From JAAYLU01 sp964458805 (GTDB taxonomy: Bacteria; Synergistota; Synergistia; Synergistales; Aminobacteriaceae): 29,947 nucleotides of DNA. The translations under genes and the position numbers were made by a program. The DNA is taken from the NCBI GenBank assembly GCA_964458805.1, contig CAYWKH010000012.1, positions 1 through 29,947 of the forward strand. The letters run 5' to 3'. Below the pieces are notes generated by a model that saw only the letters and a program-made list of their open reading frames with translations, was not told where the DNA came from and ran no database searches. Below are positions 16,688 through 24,100 of the stretch, piece after piece (within the stretch, counting starts at the first letter, position 1; each line of letters starts with the position of its first letter).

Positions 16688-17211
16688 CAGCCGGCACCGC
16701 CTAGAGTCAGCCGAAGGAGAACCCCTGAGGCCAGAGCTACGAAGGGGTGAACCCCCGCCGCCAGGATCAGCAGGGCCGTGAGCGCAATGACGCACACATC
16801 CCTCCACCCGCCGCCCGATGATCGCGCCATGTTGAACACGACCTGTCCGATTATTACCGCCACGGCGCAGGACGCCCCGAGAAAGAAGGATGAGACGCGC
16901 GGCTCGCCCATGTAGCGCACCAAAAGTCCGGACAGCAACAGGATAGCAAGGAAGGGAGGAAGGACCGTCCCCGCCACTGCACACGCTGCGCCAGTCACTC
17001 CCGCGACGCGCTTCCCCGCAAGGAAGGACATGTTGACCGCCACGGGTCCGGGAAAGGCCGTGGCCAAGACCAACATGTCCGATATCTCCTCGTCCGACAG
17101 ATGACCGGTCGACCTGAGCTCCTTCTCTATAAACCCCAGCATCACGATACCGCCGCCGAAGGTGAAGGCGCCGATCCTGAGGAAAAGAAAAAAAACCGAA
17201 GCCGCCGACAT
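16687..17211 (-). CDS. CHR-family transporter, first half-size subunit
   Basis: A 174-residue membrane protein and the partner of the next gene. It shows the CHR signature FLRIGAFTFGGGIVMLGFIEKEL and VLATAFPGPVAVNMSFLAGKRVAG, including the conserved FGGG and PGP. Five to six membrane helices are predicted by eye. The two half proteins resemble each other at these positions, as expected from an ancestral duplication with opposite topology. The ATG is preceded by a modest GGAG. It follows the thioredoxin-like gene by 64 bp with no hairpin and T tract between them, so the cluster is likely one transcript. Confidence 0.92.
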   Translation of the reverse strand: MSAASVFFLFLRIGAFTFGGGIVMLGFIEKELRSTGHLSDEEISDMLVLATAFPGPVAVNMSFLAGKRVAGVTGAACAVAGTVLPPFLAILLLSGLLVRYMGEPRVSSFFLGASCAVAVIIGQVVFNMARSSGGGWRDVCVIALTALLILAAGVHPFVALASGVLLRLTLGGAG

Positions 17212-17275
17212 GCTCCGTCAGCTCTCAGAAGGCACAGGAGCCACGAGGCGGCGTCGCATCCCGACAAGGAGGCCG

Positions 17276-17809
17276 TTAGACCACATACGGCGACAGGAGC
17301 TCCGAGAGCTCGGCCTCGATCATCTCGTTGTACCTGCCACGCCTGTAGTCTATCACGAGGGCCGATCTCTCCTCCGCGTCGAGATCCCGCATCTCCTCCC
17401 TCAAGGTCCTCGGCAGCTCCACGTAGCTTCCCGAGGGGATCCCTTCCTCGCCGCAGAATAGCAGCGTAGGCACTCTCGCGACACCTGTCAGCCCCTCCAG
17501 CAGTTTTTCGTTGGACGTCCGCGGGAATACAGTGAGGCCTATCGCCTTGCTCAGCTCTGTCATACGGTGGGCAAACGGCATGAATACCACCGAATCCGGA
17601 CAGTACACCTCGGCAAACGCGGCCAAACGGAGCGTGCGCTTAACACTCCGTACGAGTCCCTCGAAAGACTGTGAGAAGCGCGTGCGCGAGCACGCCCTGA
17701 CCTGGCGGTCACGCTCCTCGGCGTACCCTTTTTCCAGGTACTCCTCGAATGAGTAGCCCTTTGAGAAATCAAGCATCCGCAACACCTCCACATCCACTTC
17801 AGCCTTCAC
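17276..17809 (-). CDS. Thioredoxin-like protein with a monothiol CPDS site
   Basis: A 177-residue protein that best fits the Thioredoxin_9-type family. A central segment AEVYCPDSVVFMPFAHRM (about residues 67-84) corresponds to the active-site strand and helix, followed by a RVPTLLFCGEEG strand with the cis-proline. The usual CxxC is CPDS here, leaving one active-site cysteine, with another cysteine after the cis-Pro strand. A helical N terminus with several charged residues precedes the fold. Its GTG start overlaps the stop of the YheO-like regulator (GTGA), so it is probably translated by coupling. The association with a regulator, transporters and an oxidoreductase suggests redox or metal stress, but the substrate is unknown. 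Fold assignment is moderately confident. Confidence 0.75.
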   Translation of the reverse strand: MKAEVDVEVLRMLDFSKGYSFEEYLEKGYAEERDRQVRACSRTRFSQSFEGLVRSVKRTLRLAAFAEVYCPDSVVFMPFAHRMTELSKAIGLTVFPRTSNEKLLEGLTGVARVPTLLFCGEEGIPSGSYVELPRTLREEMRDLDAEERSALVIDYRRGRYNEMIEAELSELLSPYVV

Positions 17810-18510
17810 TGGCGCTCTCTCTTAAGATAACGATATACGGTGGCCTCGGAGACGCCCAGGCGGTCCGCGACCTTTGCCACGGCCCCCTTCATTGAGAACA
17901 GGTGGCGCGTCTTGAGCATGCTCACCAGTCGCGCCCTCTCGCCCGGGTTCATCTCCGCCGGAGGAGACGACATCTCGCTCGACGCCTGTTCTATCAACAC
18001 GTCCATGATGTCCTCGATATTGGAGCCAGAGTCGGCCTCAAGCACCGCATCCAAGGGCATGGGGGGAGCCTGAGCGTCGTCCGAGGCACCGATCAGATCG
18101 CGAACCTTCGCGTGGAGGAAGTCGTGCACCCTTACCAGGTCCGACACGTCGTGATTCGCGCATATCATGCCGCACAGCCCGCCTGTCTCGTCCTTGATGA
18201 AGAAGGCGTGCGATTTCAGGATGCGACCGTCCCTCGTCTTGTCAACGTGCACTACCATGTCGTCGGTATATGCCCCGCTGCGGACCAGTTTAACGAAGGC
18301 CGGCGCGTAACCCGACATGGTGCCGCCGACCGCTCGGCCGCTAATATGCCCATTCCGGATGGCCACTATCGACGCCTCGGGACGAGACAGATCATGCAAC
18401 ACCAGCTCGCAGTCGGGGCCGCAAACCTCCGCGAAAAAATCCAGTAAGGGTATGAACTGCTTAATAAACCCGGCCCTGCCGGGATCAGCGTGCGATGAAC
18501 CACCCAACAT
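17806..18510 (-). CDS. YheO/DauR-like transcriptional regulator (PAS-like domain plus HTH)
   Basis: A 234-residue regulator. The N-terminal YheO-like PAS domain spans about 10-130 and contains FIPLLDFFAEVCGPDCELVL, where the CELVLHD strand is typical, and later GMICANHD. The C-terminal 50 residues form the HTH_22-type helix-turn-helix (GAVAKVADRLGVSEATVYRYL). DauR in Pseudomonas controls D-arginine catabolism, but most family members have no known ligand. I chose the ATG at 18508-18510 with GGGAAGG upstream; the open frame continues 54 codons further, but that DNA contains the candidate divergent promoters. It leads the thioredoxin-CHR-AOR cluster and diverges from a binding-lipoprotein gene, so either may be its target. 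Confidence 0.93.
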   Translation of the reverse strand: MLGGSSHADPGRAGFIKQFIPLLDFFAEVCGPDCELVLHDLSRPEASIVAIRNGHISGRAVGGTMSGYAPAFVKLVRSGAYTDDMVVHVDKTRDGRILKSHAFFIKDETGGLCGMICANHDVSDLVRVHDFLHAKVRDLIGASDDAQAPPMPLDAVLEADSGSNIEDIMDVLIEQASSEMSSPPAEMNPGERARLVSMLKTRHLFSMKGAVAKVADRLGVSEATVYRYLKRERQ

Positions 18511-18550
18511 TATACCTTCCCTTCGAGAGGAGAAGCCTGGAATGCAAGGA

Positions 18551-18579
18551 TACATACCACGTCGTGGATGATCTGTAAA
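18551..18579 (-). promoter_or_regulatory. Candidate regulator promoter with dyad in the spacer
   Basis: On the minus strand TTTACA (18574-18579, 5 of 6 to consensus) and TATGTA (18551-18556) are 17 bp apart. The 11-bp dyad CCACG-T-CGTGG (18557-18567) fills the spacer next to the -10, a good place for a repressor. The -10 is weak, so this is tentative. Confidence 0.38.
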
Positions 18580-18598
18580 GACCGGGATTCGGAGGGCA

Positions 18599-18627
18599 TT
18601 GACAAAGCGTTCCATTGAGATTAGCAT
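18599..18627 (+). promoter_or_regulatory. Promoter of the solute-binding lipoprotein gene
   Basis: A perfect TTGACA (18599-18604) is followed after 17 bp by TAGCAT (18622-18627, 4 of 6). It would give a leader of about 55 nt to the ATG at 18690. CATAAT at 18625-18630 is an alternative -10 but with a 20-bp spacer. Confidence 0.55.
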
Positions 18628-18689
18628 AATCCTGTCGGATACTATATCTGATGATTTGCGTTTTAATAACAAGTGGAGGTGAGTGTTGA

Positions 18690-19841
18690 ATGAAAATGCG
18701 TGTTGCGTCGTTGGCGTTCTTGGTCGTCTTTCTGCTTGCAGGCTGCTCTTCTGCCGGGGAGGTGATCAAGGTGGGCTACCTTGCCGGGATCACCGGAGAT
18801 TTTGCCGCCTACGGTCAGCCGGAGGTCAACGCTGTGTTGCTGGCGGCGGACGAGATCAACCGAAACGGCGGCGTCCTGGGTAGGCAGATCGAGGTGGTGG
18901 TCTACGACTACAAATCGCGCGCGGAAGATGCGGTGAATGCGGCGAGAAGGCTGATCGACCACGACAAGGTCGTCGCCATACTGGGATCCGCGGCGAGCGG
19001 CCCGAACATCGCCACCGCCCCGATCGTCACCCGCGCCGGCATTCCGCAGATCGGCACATTGTCCACCAACCCCCTGGTCACGGTGGACGAGAGCGGAAAG
19101 GTCAAGCCCTACATGTTCCGCATCTGCTTCATCGACCCGTACCAGGGGCGCCTCATCGGCTACTTCGCCGCGAAGGAGCTGGGCAAGACCAAGGCCGCCA
19201 TTCTTTACGACGTGGGAAGCGACTACTCCCACGGATTGAGGGAGCACTTCATCAGCAGCTTCGAGGAGTTCGGAGGGACGATAGTCGCGGACTACGCCTT
19301 CCGCGGCGGGCAGGACGTGGACTTTAGAGCCCAGCTCACGAGGATCAAGGAGACCGACGCGGAGGTCCTGGTGCTGCCGAACATAGGGAAGGACTTGGCG
19401 CTGCCGATCAAACAGGCCAGGGAACTAGGCATGGACGACATCATTTTCATCGGCGGGGACGGCTACGGGGAGTTCATGGTGGAGATCGCCGGTGAGGCCC
19501 TGGAGGGGTCGTTCTGGATGTACCACCTTGCGCGCCAGGACCCCCTGATGAAGCCATTCTTCGACGCCTACAGGGAGAAGTACGACGACGAGTGCAAGGA
19601 GTTCGCCATAGCCGTGCTGGCGTACGACAGCCTGTACTGGCTGGCGGACGCGATCGAGCGCGCGGGCAGCGACGACCCGAAGGCCATCAGGGACGCGCTT
19701 GAGGCCACCAAGGACGTCAAGCTCCACCACGCTACTCTCACGATCGACCCTGCGACCCACAACCCGGTCGACAAGGACGCCGTAGTGCTCACCGTCGAAA
19801 ACGGCGAGAGCATCTTCTACAAGAGGATAAAGCCCGAGTAG
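18690..19841 (+). CDS. ABC-type branched-chain amino acid-like solute-binding lipoprotein
   Basis: A 383-residue protein of the LivJ-type periplasmic binding family (Peripla_BP_6). It has a lipoprotein signal peptide with lipobox LAGC and the lipidated cysteine at residue 19. The mature part starts with VIKVGYLAGITGDFAAYG and LAADEINRNGGVLGRQIE, which are characteristic. LGSAASGPNIATAPIV and FRICFIDPYQGRLIGYF mark the first-lobe ligand region. Such proteins capture amino acids or related anions for an ABC importer. No permease or ATPase gene is present in the window, and a strong terminator follows directly, so it is monocistronic. The ATG is preceded by GGAGGTGAG. The divergent YheO-like regulator is a plausible controller. 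The ligand cannot be told from sequence. Confidence 0.96.
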   Translation: MKMRVASLAFLVVFLLAGCSSAGEVIKVGYLAGITGDFAAYGQPEVNAVLLAADEINRNGGVLGRQIEVVVYDYKSRAEDAVNAARRLIDHDKVVAILGSAASGPNIATAPIVTRAGIPQIGTLSTNPLVTVDESGKVKPYMFRICFIDPYQGRLIGYFAAKELGKTKAAILYDVGSDYSHGLREHFISSFEEFGGTIVADYAFRGGQDVDFRAQLTRIKETDAEVLVLPNIGKDLALPIKQARELGMDDIIFIGGDGYGEFMVEIAGEALEGSFWMYHLARQDPLMKPFFDAYREKYDDECKEFAIAVLAYDSLYWLADAIERAGSDDPKAIRDALEATKDVKLHHATLTIDPATHNPVDKDAVVLTVENGESIFYKRIKPE

Positions 19842-19881
19842 ACGTCCTGTCGGCCGACCGGAGTCCGGTACGGAGAATAAC

Positions 19882-19927
19882 GGGAGTTCAGCTGCCAGGC
19901 ACGGGCCGCTGAACTCCCTTCTTTTTT
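19882..19927 (+). terminator. Rho-independent terminator of the binding-protein gene
   Basis: A perfect 11-bp stem GGGAGTTCAGC (19882-19892) and GCTGAACTCCC (19908-19918) with a 15-nt loop is followed by TTCTTTTTT. It begins 40 bp after the stop codon. The minus-strand reading lacks a T run, so it acts mainly on plus-strand transcripts. Confidence 0.93.
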
Positions 19928-19947
19928 GGTCACCTGCTTGTGGTCGT

Positions 19948-21348
19948 CTACTCCCCCGCCAGCTCTACTATGGCCCTCGCCATAATATGGGCGTTCTTCA
20001 TGATGTCATCGACCGCCCAACGCTCGTCCTCCTCGTGAACCCTGTACGACTGGCCGGGGAAGACCGGGCCGAAGGCCACAACGTTCGGCATCGACTTCGC
20101 GTAGGTGCCTCCCCCTATGGCTAGGAGCCCCGCCTCCCCGCCGGTGACGTCCGAGTAGGCCTTCTGAAGAGCCCTTACGAGCCTGGACTCGGCCGGGACG
20201 AACAGCGGGGCAGCCGACTCGGCGCTGTCGACGGACACTCCGCCATCGCCAAGGGTCCTGAACAGAGGTCCGGTCACGGCATCCTCCAACATTGTCACCG
20301 GGTACCTAATATTGAGCGTGAAGCGCACCCTCCCGGCATCGAGCCCTGCCACTCCTATACAGGCCGTCAGGGGGCCGGAGACCTCGTCGCTCATGGCTAT
20401 GCCAAGCGATTCCCCGTCGGTCTCGAAGCCGACCAGCCGCGAGAAGGCCCCGAAGAAGTCGCCCTGCTCGTCACGCAGCCTCAACGCACCCATGAAGTCC
20501 GCGAGGCAGGCTAGCGCGTTTACCCCCTTCTCGGGCGTGCTACCGTGCGCAGGGCGCCCCCTGGCGACTATGACCACCCTGTCGCCGAACCCGTCCCAAT
20601 CGACCTTTACGGAACCACCCTCCGGCCCTTTCCATGCCGCGGCGGCCCCGGTAATCCTACTCCCGCATTCGGGGTCGGGGATAGCCACCTCGGCCTTAAC
20701 CTCGGCCATCACCACGTTCGACGCGACGCCGCCGGCGAGCGACAGCACCCTCATTCCTCCCGACGGGGTGAACGGCATCGACAGAGTATAGGTGAGTATC
20801 CCCTTCTCTGCGTTGATGATCGGGTATTCCGCATCGGGGGTGAAACCGGCCACGGGCAGCTCCTCCCCCGCCTCCACGTAGCGCTTCATGCACTTGCTGC
20901 CCCTCTCCTCGTTCGTGCCGAAGATAACCCGGACCCTGCGCTTGAGCTTCATGCCGGAGTCGAACACCGCCTTCGCGGCGAACAGGGCTATCATGACGGG
21001 GCCCTTGTTGTCGATGACCCCCCTGCCGTACAGCATGTCGTCCTTGAGTTCCCCGCCCCACGGGTCGACGCTCCAGCCATCCCCCTCGGGGACGACGTCG
21101 AGGTGTCCGAGGACCGCTACCATCTCGGGCCCCTCCCCCATCTCCGCCCAGCCGGCCACGTTGTTTACGTTTTTGGTCCTGAACCCCATCTTCTCGGCGA
21201 AAGCCAGGGTCCAGTCCAGCGACCTCCTCGGGCCGGCGCCGTAGGGCGCGCCCTCGACGGGATCGCCTCCGACGCTCGGGATGCGCAGGCACCCCTGGAT
21301 CGCAGCTACAATGTCGTTCTTCATGGAATCGATCTTGCTAGAGAGCAT
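19948..21348 (-). CDS. pepV: PepV-like M20 family dipeptidase
   Basis: A 466-residue zinc dipeptidase of the M20 (PepV/Sapep) group. Metal-site residues are visible: VLGHLDVVPEGDGW (H82), GRGVIDNKGP (D113), GTNEERGSK (E147, E148), FTPDAEYP and, near the C terminus, SYRVHEEDE. The lid domain lies between about 190 and 340. Such enzymes release amino acids from dipeptides in the cytoplasm, which fits a peptide-fermenting lifestyle. I chose the ATG at 21346-21348 because AGGAGG lies 7 nt upstream; the TTG six bases earlier touches that site. It is 77 bp downstream of the flavoenzyme gene in the same direction. Confidence 0.95.
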   Translation of the reverse strand: MLSSKIDSMKNDIVAAIQGCLRIPSVGGDPVEGAPYGAGPRRSLDWTLAFAEKMGFRTKNVNNVAGWAEMGEGPEMVAVLGHLDVVPEGDGWSVDPWGGELKDDMLYGRGVIDNKGPVMIALFAAKAVFDSGMKLKRRVRVIFGTNEERGSKCMKRYVEAGEELPVAGFTPDAEYPIINAEKGILTYTLSMPFTPSGGMRVLSLAGGVASNVVMAEVKAEVAIPDPECGSRITGAAAAWKGPEGGSVKVDWDGFGDRVVIVARGRPAHGSTPEKGVNALACLADFMGALRLRDEQGDFFGAFSRLVGFETDGESLGIAMSDEVSGPLTACIGVAGLDAGRVRFTLNIRYPVTMLEDAVTGPLFRTLGDGGVSVDSAESAAPLFVPAESRLVRALQKAYSDVTGGEAGLLAIGGGTYAKSMPNVVAFGPVFPGQSYRVHEEDERWAVDDIMKNAHIMARAIVELAGE

Positions 21349-21425
21349 TGACAATCCTCCTACGTTGGTTTCAGCTTAAGGCTCCGGGATGTAGCTCCAT
21401 CGGGGCCGAAATGCGCTTCATTGTG

Positions 21426-22784
21426 CTAAACCTTCTTCAGCAGTTCACGTCCGGCTACCTGCACCGGATCCCACGCCATGGAGAACGGCGGGGCGTAGCC
21501 CAGGTCGAGGTCGACAAGCTCCTCTACCGTCATGCCGGCGGCGAGGGCCGTTGCTATTATATCGACCCTCTTGGCCGCCCCCTGGCCTCCCACGATCTGC
21601 CCCCCGAGCAGCCTGCCCGAGCCCTCCTCCGCCAGCAGCTTGACGTACATGTTCTCGGCGCCCGGAAAGTATCCGGCCCTGGTCTTCGTCTTGATCACCA
21701 CGGACTGGAACCGCCTGCTCTCCTCCTCCGCCTCCCTTGTTGAGAGGCCGGTGCGGGCCACCTCGAACGAGCAGTGCTTGCTCATAGCGGTACCAAGCAC
21801 GCCCTTCAACGCGGCCCTCCCGCCCCCCATCGAGATCCCGGCGACCCGGCCCGACTTGTTGGCCACGGTCCCGAGGGCGACCCAGAACGGCTTGCCGGTG
21901 ACCAGGTGAGTGGTGGAGGCGCAGTCCCCCGCCGCCCAGACCGCGGGGTGGGAGGTGCGCATGCTCTCGTCGACGGCTATCGAGTTCCTGACGGACAGCC
22001 TCAGCCCCGCCCTCTCGGCCAGCTCCGAGTTCGGGCGCACGCCGAGACCCATGACAACGATGTCAGCCAGGATGCTGCCACCCTCGGTGATGACGCTGCG
22101 GACGCCTCCCCCCTCGGTGCCGAATCCCAGCAGGGTCTCTCCCAGGCGAAGGTCCGTGCCGATGCCCCTGATAGCCCCGGCGATATGTTCCGCCATGTCG
22201 GGGTCGAAGGTGCTCATCACCTGCGGGGCCCTGTCGATCAACGCGGTCTTTATATTCCTGACGCAGGCGAATGCCTCCGCCATCTCCAGGCCGATGTAGC
22301 CCCCGCCGATCACAACCGCCCTGCCCGGCCTCCGCTGGTCGACGAAATTTCGCACCGCAATGCCGGTCTCGAGCACGCCGAGGCTGAACACCCCGTCGGC
22401 CTCGATACCGTTGAGCCTGGGCAGCACGGGGCTGGCGCCCGTCGCCAGCAGCAGTTTGTCGAATCCGTCTCTGAACTCGGCGCCTGTAGCCAGGTTTCGC
22501 ACCGTCACCCTCCCGGCGTCGAGGTCAAGCTCCGTTACCTCGTGCCTGACGTTCACGACGATATTCTGTCGCTCGAGGAACTCCGCCGGCGTCCGCACGA
22601 GAAGGCTGTCTTTCGACTCCACCAGGCCGGCGACGTAATAGGGGATGCCGCATGCCGAGTAGGATGGGTAACCGCTCCTCTCATAGACTACGATGTCCGC
22701 CTCCGGCAGAAGATTCCTCGCCTGCCCCGCCGCGGACATCCCGGCCGCGTCCCCTCCCACTATAACAACGCGCTCTTTGGCCAT
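21426..22784 (-). CDS. CoA-disulfide reductase / NADH oxidase-like flavoprotein
   Basis: A 452-residue pyridine nucleotide-disulfide oxidoreductase. It starts MAKERVVIVGGDAAGMSAAG (FAD-binding) and has the single active-site cysteine C45 in SYSACGIPYYVAG, the SxxCGxPY pattern of CoA-disulfide reductases and NADH oxidases. A second Rossmann motif (AVVIGGGYIGLEMAEAF) binds NAD(P)H, and AVWAAGDCA closes the FAD site. The C-terminal dimerisation domain is present without a fused rhodanese domain. Members reduce CoA disulfide, polysulfide or oxygen; which applies here is not decidable. The ATG follows GGAGGTGA. It lies 55 bp after the MFS gene stop. Confidence 0.93.
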   Translation of the reverse strand: MAKERVVIVGGDAAGMSAAGQARNLLPEADIVVYERSGYPSYSACGIPYYVAGLVESKDSLLVRTPAEFLERQNIVVNVRHEVTELDLDAGRVTVRNLATGAEFRDGFDKLLLATGASPVLPRLNGIEADGVFSLGVLETGIAVRNFVDQRRPGRAVVIGGGYIGLEMAEAFACVRNIKTALIDRAPQVMSTFDPDMAEHIAGAIRGIGTDLRLGETLLGFGTEGGGVRSVITEGGSILADIVVMGLGVRPNSELAERAGLRLSVRNSIAVDESMRTSHPAVWAAGDCASTTHLVTGKPFWVALGTVANKSGRVAGISMGGGRAALKGVLGTAMSKHCSFEVARTGLSTREAEEESRRFQSVVIKTKTRAGYFPGAENMYVKLLAEEGSGRLLGGQIVGGQGAAKRVDIIATALAAGMTVEELVDLDLGYAPPFSMAWDPVQVAGRELLKKV

Positions 22785-22839
22785 TTCTGTCACCTCCAGC
22801 TGTATGTTCTCCACTCTACAGAGTATAAACCAACCGCAA

Positions 22840-24099
22840 CTAGAGGAGGTTCTTTCTCCTGTACACCGGCAGGGAGAGCTCATGCATGCGGGGCCACGAT
22901 CGCAGCAGCCAAATCCCTATTAGAAGCGCGGCCGTGCCTCCGGCAAGTAGTACGTTCGGGGCGCCGATCAGCGAGGCGGCCCAGCCGTAGTTGAGGCTGC
23001 CAAGGGGCGTGATGCCGGTGGCGCAGACTATGAACAGGCTCATCACCCGGTTTCGCTTGTCGTCGTCCACCAGCGTCTGTACTAATGTATTGCATGAGAC
23101 CAGTGACGAGACCATGAAAAACCCAAGGCACACCATAAGCAGGATGGAGATGGCGAGGTGACCGGATCGCGAGAAGATGATCATGCTGACCCCCATGAGT
23201 GCGCACGATACAGCCATCGTCCTGCCTAGTCCCACGGGGGACTTGCGCAGGGCCAGGCGGATGGAGCCTGCCAGCGCGCCAAGGCCGGCTGCGCCGGTCA
23301 GAAAACCGAGGGTGCGAGGGCCCCCTCCAAGAATCTCTCGGGCGAACACCGGAAGAAGCACCATGTACGGGAAGGCGAAAAAACTCACCAGCGCTATGGC
23401 CGAGAGATAGTTGCGCAGCGGGATAAAGCCCGTCACGTAGCGGATCCCCTCCATCATGCCGTCCATGACGCCCTTCCTGGCCGTCTCCGACACCAGGGGC
23501 CGCCTGAAACGCATCAGGTAGAGGGCCGCGAGGGTGGCGGTGTAGGCCGACGCGTTAAGCAGGAAGCAGACGCCCTCGCCCACCAGTGCTATCACCATGC
23601 CCGCTATCGAGGGGCCGATGAGCCTGGTCACGTTGAACAGAGAGGAGGTGAGGGCTATTCCGTTGCCCAGGTCCCGCTCGTTCTCCACCAGCCTGATCGT
23701 GAAGCCCTGACGAGCCGGGATCTCGAACGAGTCCGAGACACCTATGATCGCGGCCAGCGCCAGGATGTGCCAGTACTGCACCACCCCCGTCAGCGTCAGC
23801 ACCGCTAGCGACAGGGCATGCAACATGCTGACTGTCTGGCATACCATGATGATCCTCCTGAGGTCGCGTCCCTCGAGGAAGGCCCCGGTGAAGGAGCCGA
23901 ACAGCAGCACGGGAATCTGCGCCATGAAGTCCACAGTGCCGAGCAGCAGGGGAGAGCCTGTGATCCTGTAAACCAGCCAGCTCATGGCCACCCTCTGCAT
24001 CCACAGCCCCGACAGGGAGACAATCTGGCCCATGTAGAACAGCCTGAAGTTCCTGTGCCTGAACGCGCCGAAGAGGGCCCCCGTTCGTGCGACCGCCAT
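22840..24099 (-). CDS. MFS transporter, EntS/MFS_3-like
   Basis: A 419-residue major facilitator protein with about 12 membrane helices. It opens GALFGAFRHRNFRLFYMGQIVSLSG and continues MQRVAMSWLVYRITGSPLLLG, typical of the MFS_3 group (enterobactin-exporter-like and related drug or lipid carriers). The cytoplasmic loop between helices 2 and 3 contains GAFLEGRDLRR, the motif A position. The substrate cannot be inferred from the sequence. Only one base separates its ATG from the TGA of the upstream DUF2156 gene, so the two are almost certainly co-translated and may act together. Confidence 0.93.
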   Translation of the reverse strand: MAVARTGALFGAFRHRNFRLFYMGQIVSLSGLWMQRVAMSWLVYRITGSPLLLGTVDFMAQIPVLLFGSFTGAFLEGRDLRRIIMVCQTVSMLHALSLAVLTLTGVVQYWHILALAAIIGVSDSFEIPARQGFTIRLVENERDLGNGIALTSSLFNVTRLIGPSIAGMVIALVGEGVCFLLNASAYTATLAALYLMRFRRPLVSETARKGVMDGMMEGIRYVTGFIPLRNYLSAIALVSFFAFPYMVLLPVFAREILGGGPRTLGFLTGAAGLGALAGSIRLALRKSPVGLGRTMAVSCALMGVSMIIFSRSGHLAISILLMVCLGFFMVSSLVSCNTLVQTLVDDDKRNRVMSLFIVCATGITPLGSLNYGWAASLIGAPNVLLAGGTAALLIGIWLLRSWPRMHELSLPVYRRKNLL

Positions 24100-24100
24100 C

